64,000 bases of DNA from Colius striatus (Eukaryota; Chordata; Aves; Coliiformes; Coliidae). Shown in pieces: positions 33,771 through 46,811 of the stretch. The stretch is taken from assembly GCF_028858725.1 (NCBI RefSeq), contig NC_084773.1:9786350-9850349 (forward strand). The letters are read 5' to 3'. The position numbers were made by a program, and so were the translations under genes. The notes beneath the pieces are model-generated. The model had not been told where the DNA came from. It saw only the letters and a program-made list of their open reading frames with translations, and did not search any database. The number at the start of each line of letters is the position of its first letter. Positions within the stretch are counted from its first letter, which is position 1.

Positions 33771-35070
33771 GCGCGGCAGGGAGCCCAGCGCCCACGCCCC
33801 GTCTTTGAAGTTGTAAAGTACTGCAGTTTTGATAAGTTCTCAGGGATCTTGTATGATTTGGGGTGAATGTGCCAAAGTCCCTGAGGAAGACAGAATCACT
33901 GATACCTAAACCGATAGCGCCGCCAGCACAGCGACCTTGGGGTCATTGAACAACCTCCATAGATACAGGAACAGAAACAGAATCTCTCCCTTCTCTGCTT
34001 AGAGATAAAGCAGAAACAAGCTGAAATCACCAAGCACTATCCATGCCATGTGCTGAAGCTCCTTACGCAGCCGCCAATCCCACCCAAGTCACCGGCACAT
34101 AGTTGTTAATGACATTTACCTAAGCTATATAAGCAGTGTAAGAAGGAGGAAGCATCCCGGACTGAGACTGAAAATATTTCTACTACTTCGAGTCTGTCAC
34201 GTTGCATGCTGCCGTGCTGTAACAGAGCCCCAGTGCTCCCGCCCTCTGCTCGAGTGCCCTTTGTGTAGCTCCTTCACTCGTGATTTATGCAGAAAACAAC
34301 AGAAACCTTCTTGTGTGGAATTCCAATGACCGTATGTGCAAAAAATGTTTACACTCTGAGCGGGGGATTTTTAAATCCCCCAACAGCTCCTGTGCGAATG
34401 TAATGCCTTAACATTGCCCAGGGCACAGTGTCTGTGCACAGCCCGCCTTGCCCAGGGGACAGTTCCCCCCGAGGGTGAACGCAGTGGGTGAACACTCGGG
34501 GTGCAGACAGCAGCCTCGCCACCGCTGTGTGAATCGGGGGGGATGGAAAGCGCCCGGTGTGATGCGGTGCCCGAGCCCGAGTCAGCAATAAGCCCGTGGG
34601 CAGGGTGCGAGTCGGCACACTCGGGCGAGCTCTTGGCTCAGCTCTTCTGTCACGTGGCGCTGCTGAAGACGTTGATGTAAATAACGATTTCTCTTAATGA
34701 ATTCCGTGAATTCTGTGAATGCCAACGTCACCGTGAGGGGTGGGAGGCGGGAGGGAAGGGCTGGGGCTGTGAACGGCGTGGGGCTGCGGGCTCACTGGGC
34801 AGCGAGGAGGGAAACATCCAGTGTGCTTCGGTGTCCTCGATGGCCGTGACTCCTGACTGAGTGACGTTCTGGTCGGACTGGGTCGGCACACTCGCGATGC
34901 TGACAGCCGCCTTCTCACCGTCTCCCCAAGGTACCCTGATCTGTACATCCATCTGAAAACTCCCCGTCAGCTTCTCTGCTCTTTAAAGAGGAGAAACATT
35001 GTTCTTTTAGAAAATTAGACAGTTGCTGTTAATTGCTTGGTTATTGTTTCTACTACAGGAGTTGATTTTA

Positions 35071-35076
35071 AATAAA
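35071..35076 (+). promoter_or_regulatory. ABHD6: ABHD6 poly(A) signal, proximal
   Basis: AATAAA in an AT-rich stretch, followed 15-20 bases later by TTTTATGTGG. Confidence 0.5.
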
Positions 35077-35164
35077 TGATAGTTTTATGTGGTAAAAGCC
35101 AGGAAAAAAAAGTGTTGGGTATCTATATGCCACAGATTGCTGTACAAAAAGGATTTATATGGTT

Positions 35165-35170
35165 ATTAAA
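35165..35170 (+). promoter_or_regulatory. ABHD6: ABHD6 poly(A) signal, distal
   Basis: ATTAAA followed at a suitable distance by TGTGCAATGATTGTGTTTTT, a good GU/U-rich downstream element. This makes it at least as likely a cleavage site as the upstream AATAAA. Confidence 0.5.
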
Positions 35171-35402
35171 ATCTAGTGATTCAAGGAGTCCACTGTGCAA
35201 TGATTGTGTTTTTTTCCTTTAAGGAAGAAGGGAGTTGTGTTGTGCAGCACAGGGGACTTGCTCTGCTGCTTTTTGCCTCCCCACGTTTCTGGGAGATGCA
35301 GGTTGTGCCTTGAATATTGGATAATACCAAGAGAGATGGTGAAGACCAGGAAGGCTCAAGTCACATCTTCTTATTGAGAGAAGGTGTCCCTAAACACTCA
35401 AG

Positions 35403-35521
35403 AATCACAGAATGGTAGAGATTGGAAAGGACCTTTAGAGATCATCTAGTCCAATCCCCCTGCAGAAGCAGGTCAGCCTAGATCAGGTTGCACAGGAACG
35501 TGTCCAGGCAGGACTTGAAGC
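35403..35521 (-). mobile_element. CR1 LINE 3' fragment
   Basis: Short CR1 tail on the minus strand, just beyond the ABHD6 3' end. The plus strand reads AATCACAGAATGGTAGAG, then GGACCTTTAGAGATCATCTA, as at CR1 3' ends. Only about 120 bp remain. Confidence 0.9.
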
Positions 35522-37464
35522 AAAATAAAACCTCAAGGCGCAGGGGAGTTAGGTTTTAAGCACCAACATCCCTTGTTAAACTGTTGAAAGTGTGTTAAAC
35601 ACTGGTTTCATCTGTAATTACAAGTCTTATTGAATTCATACAGCATACTGGGCATAGCATTACATCAACAGGTAAGGCTGTGTCCCGGGCTGTGCATGGG
35701 GCTCTGGAAGGAGCAGGGGCTCCTGCTGCTCCCTAGGGGGTTGGATCTCCTGTTTGACAGAGCCACAAGCAAACCATTGGATTCCAATTGTGTCACTGGG
35801 AAATTGCACATAGGCTGAGCATCCTGGCATGGCAGGAGAGAGTAATTTGCCTTTTGTGTTGTTGCCTAGTGTTTGTGCTGCTTTCCTTATAATTATGTAA
35901 ATTAACTAGGCATGTGCTGGGGCTGGGCTGGGTGGCAAGGCTCGTGGAGGTGGAGGCTCACATAAAAGCTAACTAAGGAGCTGGCCCTTGCTTGTTATGG
36001 GTCCTGCTAAGGCTGAGTCACTGTATCTTGAAAAGAGGTTGCAAAACACAATAGGAGTGGCTCAATAACAAACCTAATGATGCCTCTGAGCAAGCAATTT
36101 TGCTGCTGAGCACCTGGGTCTCCACTGCCAGGGTACCAGGAGGGATAGAGCTTGGGGGCAGCTGCTCCCAGGCACTTCAGATGTGCCCAGGTGCTCCAGG
36201 GCCCTTGAAACATGGGCACCCAGGGAAGCCTCAGCCAGGTGCTGCTCCACACAGCTGCAGGCGGGTGTTTGTCTGCAGTGGAGAAGCATCTTTCGCCCTT
36301 TTTTTTCCAGCAAAGGAGATTAACAGCGTCTCCTGCCTTGTGGGGATGGGGGTTTCGGCAGCACAGCCATGCTCAGCGCATCCCCTGGCAGGCAGAGCAG
36401 TGCTCAGGCTGTCTGGCACCGTGGTTTGGGTTCTGCCGTGGGTGCCCATAACCCCGGGAGCCCATCACCTGCCTGAACCCTCCCCTGACTCAGTGTGTTT
36501 CCCAATCCTCTTGCACACAAGCGGTGCTTGTCCCACGGCAGCCTGGACGGGAGCACCCCGGGGCACGGCGTCTGGCACCCGCAGAGGGAGGGGGCACGGC
36601 AGCTCCCACCCGTGTCCGTGCCCGCTGCAGGAGCACGTGTTCCCCTTACACCTGCAGCTGCCCACGACAAGACAAAGGTGCCCTGCCTGCGCCCTCCAGC
36701 TACACTCGCAAGTGCAAGGAAAGCCTATCGGATGTGAGGCGGGGAGTGGTTATTTCAGCGCTTGTTCCTCCTGGGAGCCCGTGTTCCGAGCACCAGCCTC
36801 GTGGGGGCGGGTTGGGATCATTCATTGAATACTGCCCGTACTCGGTGGCCTCTCCCTGCCTTTCCTTGCCCGACAGCGCTGCCTGCCTGCTGCCTGGGAC
36901 ACCAGCCTGGAGCTTAATCTGTGTCTTTAGCCATCTCAACAGGGTCACTGCTTTGTTTGGTTTTTAAATGCCCAGCTGCTGGCAGGGTGCTGTGAGAAGG
37001 GCTTTGGCTGTTGCCTGAAGCTGAGTGCTGTTTTGAACCCCACTCTTTCCCAGAAACTGCCATCTCACTTCAGAGAACAGGACCCACACACAGCCCTGCT
37101 GTGCTGCTCTATTGATTTGTTGTTTCCTTGTGTTCTGGGAATAGCTGGATGGGGCATTAGGTGAGGCAGCAGGTTTCTGTTAACAGCATGGGGATGTGTG
37201 CTTCTCCCCATGTTTGCAGGGCATTTGCTTGTCCTGGGTTCCAGACTACCTCAGTGCAGGTGACCTGCATTTCTTGGGTAGATAACACAAAGTCTTCACA
37301 AGGCACAGGCAAAAAGAGATACAGGGGTAGCTGCATGCACGTTTGCCTTGGCCTTTGCCACCAAAGCATTGGGGAAGTGTAGGAGAGCTCAGACACCAGG
37401 TCAGAGCTGGTGCCTGTGCCCTGTAGGAGCAGCCTGTGCTGCTTCACAGACATCACATGCAATA

Positions 37465-37760
37465 GTAGTAACATAAAGCATGGAGAAACCTTGAGAGATC
37501 ATCCAGGCCATCCCTAGATCAACTCCTGCATGAGCCTGAACAATCCCATGGGTCTTGGATGTCACACCACTGCTCCCTGGGGAGCTGCTGGGCTCACAGG
37601 ACATACTGATGAGTAGCCTAATTTTCTATCTGAATTTTAAGCTTATTACTTCTTCTATTCCCATCAGATGCTGGGAGCAGTTTCATAGCTCACTGCAGCT
37701 CCTTCTTGTGTGTTTGACACTTGATGTGTCCAGAATAAAATCCTGTACCTGGAGAGATAA
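37465..37760 (-). mobile_element. Ancient CR1-like fragment
   Basis: The plus strand reads ACCTTGAGAGATCATCCAGG and, further on, GAATTTTAAGCTTATTACTT followed by CTTCTATTCCCATCAGATG. This order matches the reversed 3' part of old CR1 families. It is much more diverged than the other CR1 copies here, with gaps, so the boundaries are approximate. Confidence 0.55.
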
Positions 37761-39662
37761 TGCAGGCAGCTGGGAAACCGGGCTCAGACCTTCCTGGCAT
37801 CAAACAGCAGGTGTCTTGCTTCACGTGTGAAAAGCAAACACCTCAGACTGATTTTAAAATAAACAAATATGAACAACAACAACAGCTCCCGCCTCCAAAT
37901 GACGTTGCTCAACCCGTGAGTCACTCTTTCCTGCAATCTAGCCTGCCTCTGCACACTGATTATTCATACCTGAGAGCAGAATACTGCATTAGTCTCTCCA
38001 GAATTACATCCTCTTTTCTTTCTCCCCCCTCTCTTATTTGTCTGTTTGCCAAGATCTCCTGTATCTTACCCCACACCCAGCATTACCAGCACATTCCTTT
38101 GGGGCAGTCTCAGCTGTCTGTTCATTAAGTGCCTTATCCTCCAGCTCAATTGGTGAGTTGCTGGTGAAGCAGTGGAAAACAGTGTGTCTCCTTCCACTTC
38201 CACAGGGAGCCACTGCTTACAAGGGAGAATATTCTTGCTGCATGTTTTGCAGCCACCCTACAGGTTAGTTTAATCTTGAGTTTCCTTATTTTACCAGTGG
38301 GAATGACACGCTCTTGACTGCTATAGGAATGCAGTCCTTACTGCTCTCCCTTTGCTTCAGGGGCCTGTTACCTTATTGCAAAAGAAGAATGATTCAGTGT
38401 AACATGAATAATTCTTGTTATTTACCACGCTGCTCTGTATCCACCTTCCCAAACTGGGACACTGTGGGGACCACCTCCACATGCCGTGCCTGGACCAGCT
38501 GCCTGCCTTAGGGGAAATAACCCTGAGTGGTGGAGGGCAGGTTGAGAAATATTTGGAGTCCTGGTTTTGACCCTGTAGGCAGAGAGAGGTCACTGACCTG
38601 TTTGAGGAGCCAGGTGAAGGTTGTCCTTTGGAAGGCACATGGGGCTGCTTGAGGCCACGGGTGTTGGTGCCTGGGACTCCATGGGCGCTTCATGGGGTCC
38701 CCCTATCCTCTCCACCCGTGGCATCCCCACTTTCCACAGCTCGAGTCCCCAGCACTTGTGTGAGGTGGCACCAGGTGGCAGCAAGGGATCAGTGTGGGAA
38801 GGTGCTGCAGGCTCTGGGGGGAGCAGAGGGGAGCCCTGAGACCACATTCCCCACTCCAACCTGCACCTCTCACAGCCCAGCACCCCACCGGGGTCCAGCC
38901 CCTTGCTGGGGGCTGATGCCAGGGCAGGGTCTGCCCACTCTCTCCACCGGAGCTGAGTAGCTCCAAAGATTCCCAACCTGTCTGTTGCCCATCTAGGGGC
39001 AAAGCCCAGCATTCCTGTCTCATGTTCTAGGTACTCTTGGGCTCATATTCTCTCCTTCCATACGATATCCAGACTTTGAAGTTTAAGGGCAACTTACCCC
39101 TGAAAGGAGTTAAATCATTAACTTGTTTTGCAAGAGCCTTGTTTTGGCCTGCAAGCAAACCCCTCTGTGATCCTGAGGACACTGTCACCAGCTCACAAAG
39201 GTTGTTTATGAGCTCTGGATCAGAGAGGGGGGATGATGTGAGTGACGTGAACAGGGAAAACTGGGGGGTGCTGGGCCAGAACAGCACTGGTGGGAGCTGT
39301 GCCAGTGCATGCACCCCATTCCCCAGGGGAACTGGATGGCATAGGGGCAACGTTTGTGGGATCAAGTCCTCCCATTCCACGCAGCTCAGGTGAGACAATG
39401 AGGCAGCATCCTCTCCTTTCCACATCTCCTCAGCACCTACTCCCATACCAGCTTTTCCCATCCATGCAACCAGAGTGCCCTGGCGGGGGGCTCCTGCAGA
39501 TCTCTCTGAAGCCCTTGAGAGTCACAACCTGCATTTGGTTAGTGGGAGATGCATCTGGCCACAGGCTGCCTGGAAATCTTGCCTTTCTCCCTGCCTGCCT
39601 CTGGGTTTGGCTGTGTTTGAAGACTGAGCAGGCAGCTCTGGGTGGAGGCTGTTGCTGTGCCA

Positions 39663-39687
39663 GCACAGAGCAAATAGGAACAACAGC
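39663..39687 (+). repeat. 25-bp dispersed duplicate, copy 1
   Basis: Starts GCACAGAGCAAATAGG. It is exactly identical over 25 bases to a second copy 1110 bp downstream. The flanks are not obviously similar. It could be the remnant of an unrecognised old repeat. Confidence 0.85.
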
Positions 39688-40772
39688 CTCTTCCTGTTGT
39701 GCAATCACCGTGCAGCCCACAGAGGGAATTTTTGGGAGATTTGTCAGGGCTTTTGTATTTCCAGATAATATTTGCTTTTTTCAGATCTTGCTTTCACAAG
39801 CAAGGGATTTAAATAGTACAGGCTGAGAGGGAATAGAAACCTTGCCTAGTCTTCCCTGAAGTGCCATATCCCGACCCCGGGGGCTCCCCGTGCCCACCGC
39901 CACAGCCCTCACCTGCCTGGCCCTGGCTTCCCTGCAGCGTGGCTCCCTGGCCCTGCTGGCTCTGGAGCTGGGATCCTGGCACAAATGTTATTTACGGTTT
40001 CACCCAGCAGCTCACATACATTCCTGCCCTTATGTAAGAGTTGAGCACAGGGTACAAGCCCACTCATCCATACTCTGCCTGTATGGGGAGGACCTGCACT
40101 TTGCAAACCCACATGCCAGTCCCAGACCTTGTGCTGGGGGCAAGAGATGGCTGAAATCATCCCACTCGTATGAAAGGCCTCGGGTGAGCTCTGCCCATGG
40201 GGCTTCAGGCTCCTGTCTGGGCAGGGCTGAGATGTGAGTTCCTCTCTGCTCTGAAACCTGTCACTTTTCCACATGCCGGTTCCTCAGTTACAGCTTTGTA
40301 CTCTCCAGGTTGATCCTGGGGTGCAGCTAGAGCAAGGAGCAAGGCACAAAGCTGTGTACTATAACCAGTGCCTTCTAGCAAGACCTTTGTTTACCTGCTT
40401 CCAGGCATTTTGGCTGCAATTACCTCTGACCTTGGTGTGTTTCTGCTTGTGGTTCCTGGAGCAGGCAGAGGTGTGCAGGGTGGCTGGTCCGTGGGCAATG
40501 TGGGCCCAGGCCTGTGAGGGGCAGGAGAGCTGCGGGCGTTGAGCTTCCTGGGGAGAAGCTGGCCATGCTGGAGGGGGTTGGGGAAAAGCAGGGACAAGAT
40601 GCAAAATGCAGGGCAGGAGGCAGAGCATGAGGTGTGTGGCTGACACACTGTCCATGGTCCCAGAGATGTCAGGGCATGGGCAGCATTCAGAAAAAGGAAC
40701 CCTGGAGAGGCTGCTAATGCTGGCAGGAGCCTGCTGCCCACTGGTGTGCTGGCCCTTGGCAACGAAGTACCG

Positions 40773-40797
40773 GCACAGAGCAAATAGGAACAACAGC
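40773..40797 (+). repeat. 25-bp dispersed duplicate, copy 2
   Basis: The exact second copy of the sequence starting GCACAGAGCAAATAGG, in the same orientation as copy 1. The next bases differ (CTCACGG here, CTCTTCC after copy 1). Confidence 0.85.
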
Positions 40798-43417
40798 TCA
40801 CGGTGCTGTTGGCACATTGGCCATTCCTGGGGTGGAGGGCTCTGTGGCAATGAGGTGCAGGGCAGCCTTACCTCCATCCATATGTGCCGGGCACTGAGAG
40901 CTGGCAGCGTACACACCGCTTGCAGAGAGCAGCCCATGTGTGGCTGGCAGCGGGGTGCTGTAGGACGGGGCAGCTGCTCCCCTCAGCCTCTGACTTCTTG
41001 GGGGTGCTGCTTGCAGGAAGGAGTGCTCTCCTCCCACCACCTCTGGCCCACACCCCACCATGCCAGTGGTCCACCAGAGCAAAGCAGTCAGCTCAGGAGA
41101 GGTATCCAGGGCTGCAGAGGGAGTGGTGGGACACATGAGGCAGGGAGCAGATGTCTGAAAAAAAATCCCTCTGCTTTTTGAGACTGTTATTTTAGCTGAT
41201 GCCCATGTACCCAGGAATCGGGTGACCATGCCCTCACCCTGGGCACGCTGCAAACCAAACACTCGCCGCTTGACTGCGCCGCAGGCCTGGGCTGCTGCCC
41301 TGGATGGGTTTGCCTTTAATTGAGTTAGTGAGCTGCCAGCCAAAAGAGCAGCTCAGGGCTGGCTCCAGCTTTCCTAGGTGCAATCCTGTGCCAGGCACAG
41401 GAGGAGGGAGGGAGGCCAACGTCTCGCCCTGCTGACTGAGGCAGCCTGGAGTGCAAAAGGCCATCGAGGGCTGGCGGGCAGTGTGCCCAGGCAGCACCCT
41501 CCTGCCCGCTCTGAGTGGCACAGGCAGGGCTGCGTGTGTTAACCCACACGTATAAGCATTGGGGTTGTGGGTCACTCCTGTAGCTGGGAAGGTTGTTGGC
41601 TGTGCTGGTGTGTTCAGCTGGAGTTGTTCATGTGACTCCAGAAAACTCTGGGATCCCCAGGAAAGGAGGCAAAGCCACCACAGGGGTGTCAGACGACCCC
41701 TGGGATAGGAGCATCACCCTGCTCTGGGGAGGGCATGTCCTGAGACAGGTGAGCGTGGGCATATGAGTGGCACTGGGAAGTGCTGGCTTCTCACTGGTGC
41801 TGCTGGGAGGGACTAGAAGAGCGCCAGAAACCTTTGTGTGGTCCCAGCTGCTTTTTCACTGTTTTAAAGAGCACAACAAGCTTTCTTGATAAGAGCTGAT
41901 GTAAATCAAAAGCTGAACCATGACCAGGAACCCTCCTGGGGTGTGCCCTCATGTCCCAGACAGCAAGGATGGGATGTGACACTGGCAGAGATGGGATGTG
42001 ACAGCAGTGCTCTTCCACAGCATGGTCATGGCCAAAGCTTGCTGCCATCATACCCACACCTCTCCCTGTGTCGGGGCCACAGCTGGTGTACCCGGCCCTG
42101 ATGCCTGCAGGGACAAAGGCTGGTGGGAGCAGAGCCTCCCTGTTCCCCTCCCACATACCAAGAACAATGATCTCATAGCTCCTTTGGGGAAATCAAGAGT
42201 AGTTTGTCTAAGATGAGTCCCTGGGGGTGGGGGTTGCTCCCCTGGGACTGTTACTGTGGCTGGAGTGATTTCCCCTGCTCTGTTGCCAGCTGGAGCCAGT
42301 TCCCCTACACCACCTCCTGTCCTTAACAATCCCCATGTTCTTCAGTAATCTGCCTCAAGGTAATTAGTGTCCTGTGCCAGCCCACCTGTGGCTGCAGTCA
42401 TGCCAGATCTGAGTGAACCCAAGAGCTGCCCCTGCACCTCCACCCCACTGCAGCCTTGCCAGTGCTGACTTCAGTGTGGCCAAATTTGGGCCATTCAAAC
42501 ATACCCCAGCACTCATGAAGCAATCTGCCTGTCATAGGCTGGGCTAACTGGCACCACTTGGTGCTAAAATTGCCCAGAAATTCCCTTTTTGTAACTTTTA
42601 TTTGCAACTGCTCACTGCTTTACTCTCTCAGCCACGGAGCTGGCAGCATATGGGGCAAGTCACCCACCCAAGGTGCTGAGGTTGTTTTAGATGTGGCCAA
42701 ACCTGGTCACATCATCACCTCTGCATAATCACAAAGGAAGTATAAAACCTCAAAGAAAACATATTATGGTATTACAGGTGCTGGGCCCCTGTGGAGTGAG
42801 TCTGGGCACACTTGCCCTGACCTGGGGCATCCTCACACCTCTCTGGGACCCTGTCCCACTGGGCCCCCACAGGGAGCAGAAGCAGAGGGGAAAGGTAGCT
42901 GTGAGGAAGCTGTGTCCCCTCCTTTCAAAGCTGTGCTCTCACTGAAGTGTTTTGGAGGAGCACGTGGCAGCTCTGTGAGCTCTCCTGATGGGAAAGGCCT
43001 CCCGGCGCCACTGGTCTGGTTTCTGTGGCAGCTCCCACCGCCAAACATCTCATTACAGGGTGACTTAGTGCTTTTGATAATTTCAGGTGCTGCCTGGCAC
43101 AGCAAACGCAAGTGCTGGGGACTTTATAATTAAAGCAGCTGTTTTGGGAGTTGGATGTTGCTAAGCTGGAGCTCTTGGTTTGAAACCTCCTCCTGCCTGT
43201 GCTGCTGCTCCCCAACAGGGATAGCAGGAGCGGACCCGCTGGGCAGGCAGGGTGGCACGATAGGGAGCAGTGCACTGGGGCTTGTCCTGTTGCATGTGCT
43301 GTGGTGCAACTGAGGCGCATCCTTCCATCTCCACTGTGGGAGTCAGTTGTCCCAGCACCCAGCCATGCCCCGACAGGTTGGGCAGAGCCTGCCTGAGCCA
43401 GCAAAGCCTATTTCCTG

Positions 43418-43490
43418 AGAGATAAACCTAAAAATAACCTTGTTATCTTCTACTTGATCAAAATCAACATCAGCCCCAGCTATAAATAGC
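43418..43490. promoter_or_regulatory. Candidate MEF2/GATA element
   Basis: Two sequences fitting the MEF2 consensus YTAWWWWTAR (CTAAAAATAA at 43428, CTATAAATAG at 43480) flank GATA-type sites (AGATAA at 43420, TTATCT at 43443). This AT-rich patch sits in GC-rich surroundings. The motif match is seen; enhancer activity is inference. Confidence 0.35.
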
Positions 43491-46400
43491 TCTGTGTGTG
43501 TGTCTAGGTGGATCGATGTCGGGAAGGGCCATGTGGGGGGGCTGCGGGGGGTGGTTGCAGGAGGCAGGGGTGGTTGCTGTTCCCCACAGGGTCTGGCCAT
43601 ACTATGGGAGGGTGTCTCTGTACCAGGTCACTGCATTGCCCCTCCAGGGGGACACCATGCTCGGAAGGGCTGTGCCACCAAGGTAACCACGTGCCAACGA
43701 GTGAGGAGATTTTGACCCGTTGCAAAACAGGTCCCAAAAATAGTCTAGGATGAGTGCTGAGTAAATATGGCCTTGGTGCACCCTTGCTAATATGGGGCCT
43801 CAGGCAGTTCACCACCTGAAAATCCCATGGCACTATCAGAGCTTCAGGACCCTGCCCAAGAGGCACCGTGGGAGTCTTACCCAGTCCCACCCTGCCTGCA
43901 GTCTCATGCTGGGATGCCACACTGTGCCACCCAGGGCTTGCTACAGCCCCTGCGGTGCTCTACAATGGCCAAGGGCAGGCTGCCAGCACACCCTAATTTC
44001 ATCCCTGAACCCCAGGTTTGGCTGTTCCCCTGTAGCAATCCCACCAGGGAGGTGTTCCTCCTCCCATCTGCCAGCACAGAGGAAGCCTTGGGATGGAGGC
44101 AGTGAAGGAAACTCTTCCTCTGAGGGGAGAGTGATGTAGCTGGGTGCCTCAGTGAAGAGGAATGAACAACTGGATGAGGAAAGGAGAATGGGAACAGGAA
44201 CCCACACTGCTCCTGGCAGGTTAAGGAGGAATTACTGCACCAGTTAATCCCTTGGCTCAGCCACTAGGAAGGGCTGAACAGGGACAAATCCCTGCTTTAG
44301 CAACCATGCTGGGAATGGGCTGCTGTCCCCTCCCGGCATGGCCACTGTCCTGGGCCGCGTCACCACTGAGCGATGCCAAGCCAGAGCTCTTCAGGCTGGG
44401 CTGGCCATGCGGTGCCTGGCAGCAGTGGCAGCTGCATGCCCTCCCCAGCTGCTCAGTTCTGGGAAACCCCCATCATGTCATGATGGGTGTGGAAAATGAT
44501 GCAGAGATCTGCAGCGTGCCAGCGGGGCCTGGCCCTTGTCCTGGCATCAGCAGGCACAAGTGTCAGGAGGGATGGAGCAGCCTGGCACTGCACCAGCTGC
44601 CATGCCTCCTGCTAGTGGGTTTGGAAACCAGTACTCTAGGAGCTGCTGTCAGGGTGAGCCCTCAGCTGGGGACCGTTTCGGGGCTTGGGGGCAAGAGCAA
44701 GCTGGGACTGGCTTTGTGGCAGGGCAGGGAGCCCACGGTGTCCCCAGTACTTTGTGCTGAACCCCAGCCAGCACCCTTGCACTCCCTTCTCCAAGCACTG
44801 AAATTAGCCATTGGCATCAAAGGGGAGCAGGAGGGAAAACAAAATAAAAAGAGAGAGAGGTAGAGGCTTTGTTTACTTGAAGCAAAAATAATTTGTGGCA
44901 ACACATCTTCTTCCAAGGCAAACAGAGCAAGCGCCTGTCCGAGCTAATTTGGGAAGCTGAAAGGGAGTTAAATAAAAACTTGAACCTCTGACAGGGAAAC
45001 AAGCGGTCTCTCGTGCTAAAATTGAGCTGTGGAAGTCAGCTTGAGACAGAGGAGCTGGGGAAGGGCAGGGAAGGCAGGGGGAAGGCCAGGGTGGTGAGAG
45101 GGAGGGAAATTCACCTGCCGTGCTCCAGCACCAGGCAAGAAATGGTACTGTCACCCCAAGCCAAGCCCTGTGCCAGCAACCGGGGCAACCAGCAGCCCCA
45201 GGCAGGCACGGTAGAGCTGGGGAGCTTGCCTGAGTAGGCTCTGCTTCTCTTTGAACTCTAGGGGTGTATATACATTAAAAACTTCACAAATATATATAGT
45301 GTATCTGCCTACTCTGCTTAGGACTTGGGCTGGGGACCCCAATAGGCCACCACATGAGACACAAAGCCCCCCAGAAGCTTATGTGCATGGCCAGGATTGG
45401 AGGTGAAGTGTCACCTCCTATCACCTCATCTCTCCTGAGACTCTAAATGGCTGTTGGTGACCCCAGGATGGATGCTGGTGCTGGAAATATGTGTGACAGC
45501 ACTTGGTAGTGGTAACTTGGGGGTCAGCACACCCTGGGGAATCCCTTGCAAAGGCTGTGGGAGGGTGTTAGGTAGTGGCCCACCTGGCCAGTATGGGGAC
45601 TGGTCCGGGTGTTGCTGCAGCCCTCTGCAGTGTGTCAAAGGGGATGGGACTCCATCATGTCTGCTGGGATGGAGGAGCAGCCACAGCAGCCACAGGCTTG
45701 CTGCTTGCAGCTGCAGGAACATTCTTTGTTATGGAGGGCTCTGGGCTCAGCCTCGCTCAGCTCTGGCCTCACTGCAGCTTTCCTGTGGACAAGAGCAAGT
45801 TGCCCATGGGGTCAGGCACTTAACAGCACCTGTTCTCTCCTCTACGCTCTCCTGAGAAACAGGCATGGTCTTGTCAGCAGGAGTAAATAACCTGCCATGG
45901 TGGCACCAGGATACCAAGCAGCAGAAACCCCCCACCAGCAGCACTAGAGATTGGTTTCCTTCTAAGTTTTCTGAATTAATAGCTGTGCAGGGATGGGGGT
46001 TCAGCTGGTGCAGTGGGTGTGAGCTACACAAGAGGTGTGTCCCCTTTCAGGCCTCTGTTTTCAAGCAGAACTGTACTGCCTCACCGGTCTCCTCCTCACT
46101 CGGGGTTTTCCAGCTCGGTGTGGTTTGGCTTCACTTCTCCACCTGCTCTCTGCAGAGGGGGGAATGTCCCATCTCACAGAAAGGGATTAATTGCTTTTTA
46201 GCCATCAAAGCCTGAAGTTATCTGAAATTGGAGTAAAGGGGAAGGTGGTGCCAGGTAGGTCAGAACTGCAGGGGTAGGTGGCTGAGCTGGGCTTCCAGGT
46301 AAGCGCTGGAGCTGCAGGAGTGAATACCAAGGAAAACAAGTGCTTGTGCAAAATCCAGAGCAAAGTCACCCACACCCCTGAAATCTGCACCTCTGCTAAT

Positions 46401-46785
46401 GACCGGTCCAGCTGGCCCCTGGAGTGGCTGTTGCAGGTTGGTACTCCAAAGAAAGCCCCTGTGTATCTGTTCGTGATAGCTTCTCAAAATAACCAGAAAG
46501 CAAGTGTGTTTAGTGCAGTGAGACCAAACCAAAACAGTTCTCTTTGACATGATCCTGGAGGGCTCCAGGAGACCTGTGCTGTTGAGCTGCAGTATCACCT
46601 CACTCATCTCACCATGGATCCATCTTGCATGGACCAAGCAAGGCTGAACTGCACTAACAGCTGCCTGTGGCACCCCAACTTTCTCACTTGGAGTGAATGT
46701 AGGTAGGCTGATGTCATTGTTAATGATATGACATGTGAGTTTTTCCCCCTAAAGGCTTTTCTTTAATTGAAAAATTGGGCTGAGG

Positions 46786-46811
46786 AGTTAATTGCTACAG
46801 TTAATTGCTAA
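46786..46811. repeat. Tandem 13-bp duplication with homeodomain cores
   Basis: AGTTAATTGCTAC is followed at once by AGTTAATTGCTAA. Each copy carries a TTAATTG core of the kind bound by homeodomain proteins. It lies in an AT-rich island (46690-46830). Confidence 0.7.

Larger units (their letters stand above)
33771..35195 (+). other. ABHD6: ABHD6 3' UTR (predicted extent)
   Basis: From the stop codon to the cleavage region implied by two poly(A) signals at 35071 and 35165. The first half is of ordinary composition. The part between about 34400 and 34930 is unusually CpG-dense, and the last 250 bases are AT-rich. No repeat was found inside. Confidence 0.6.
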
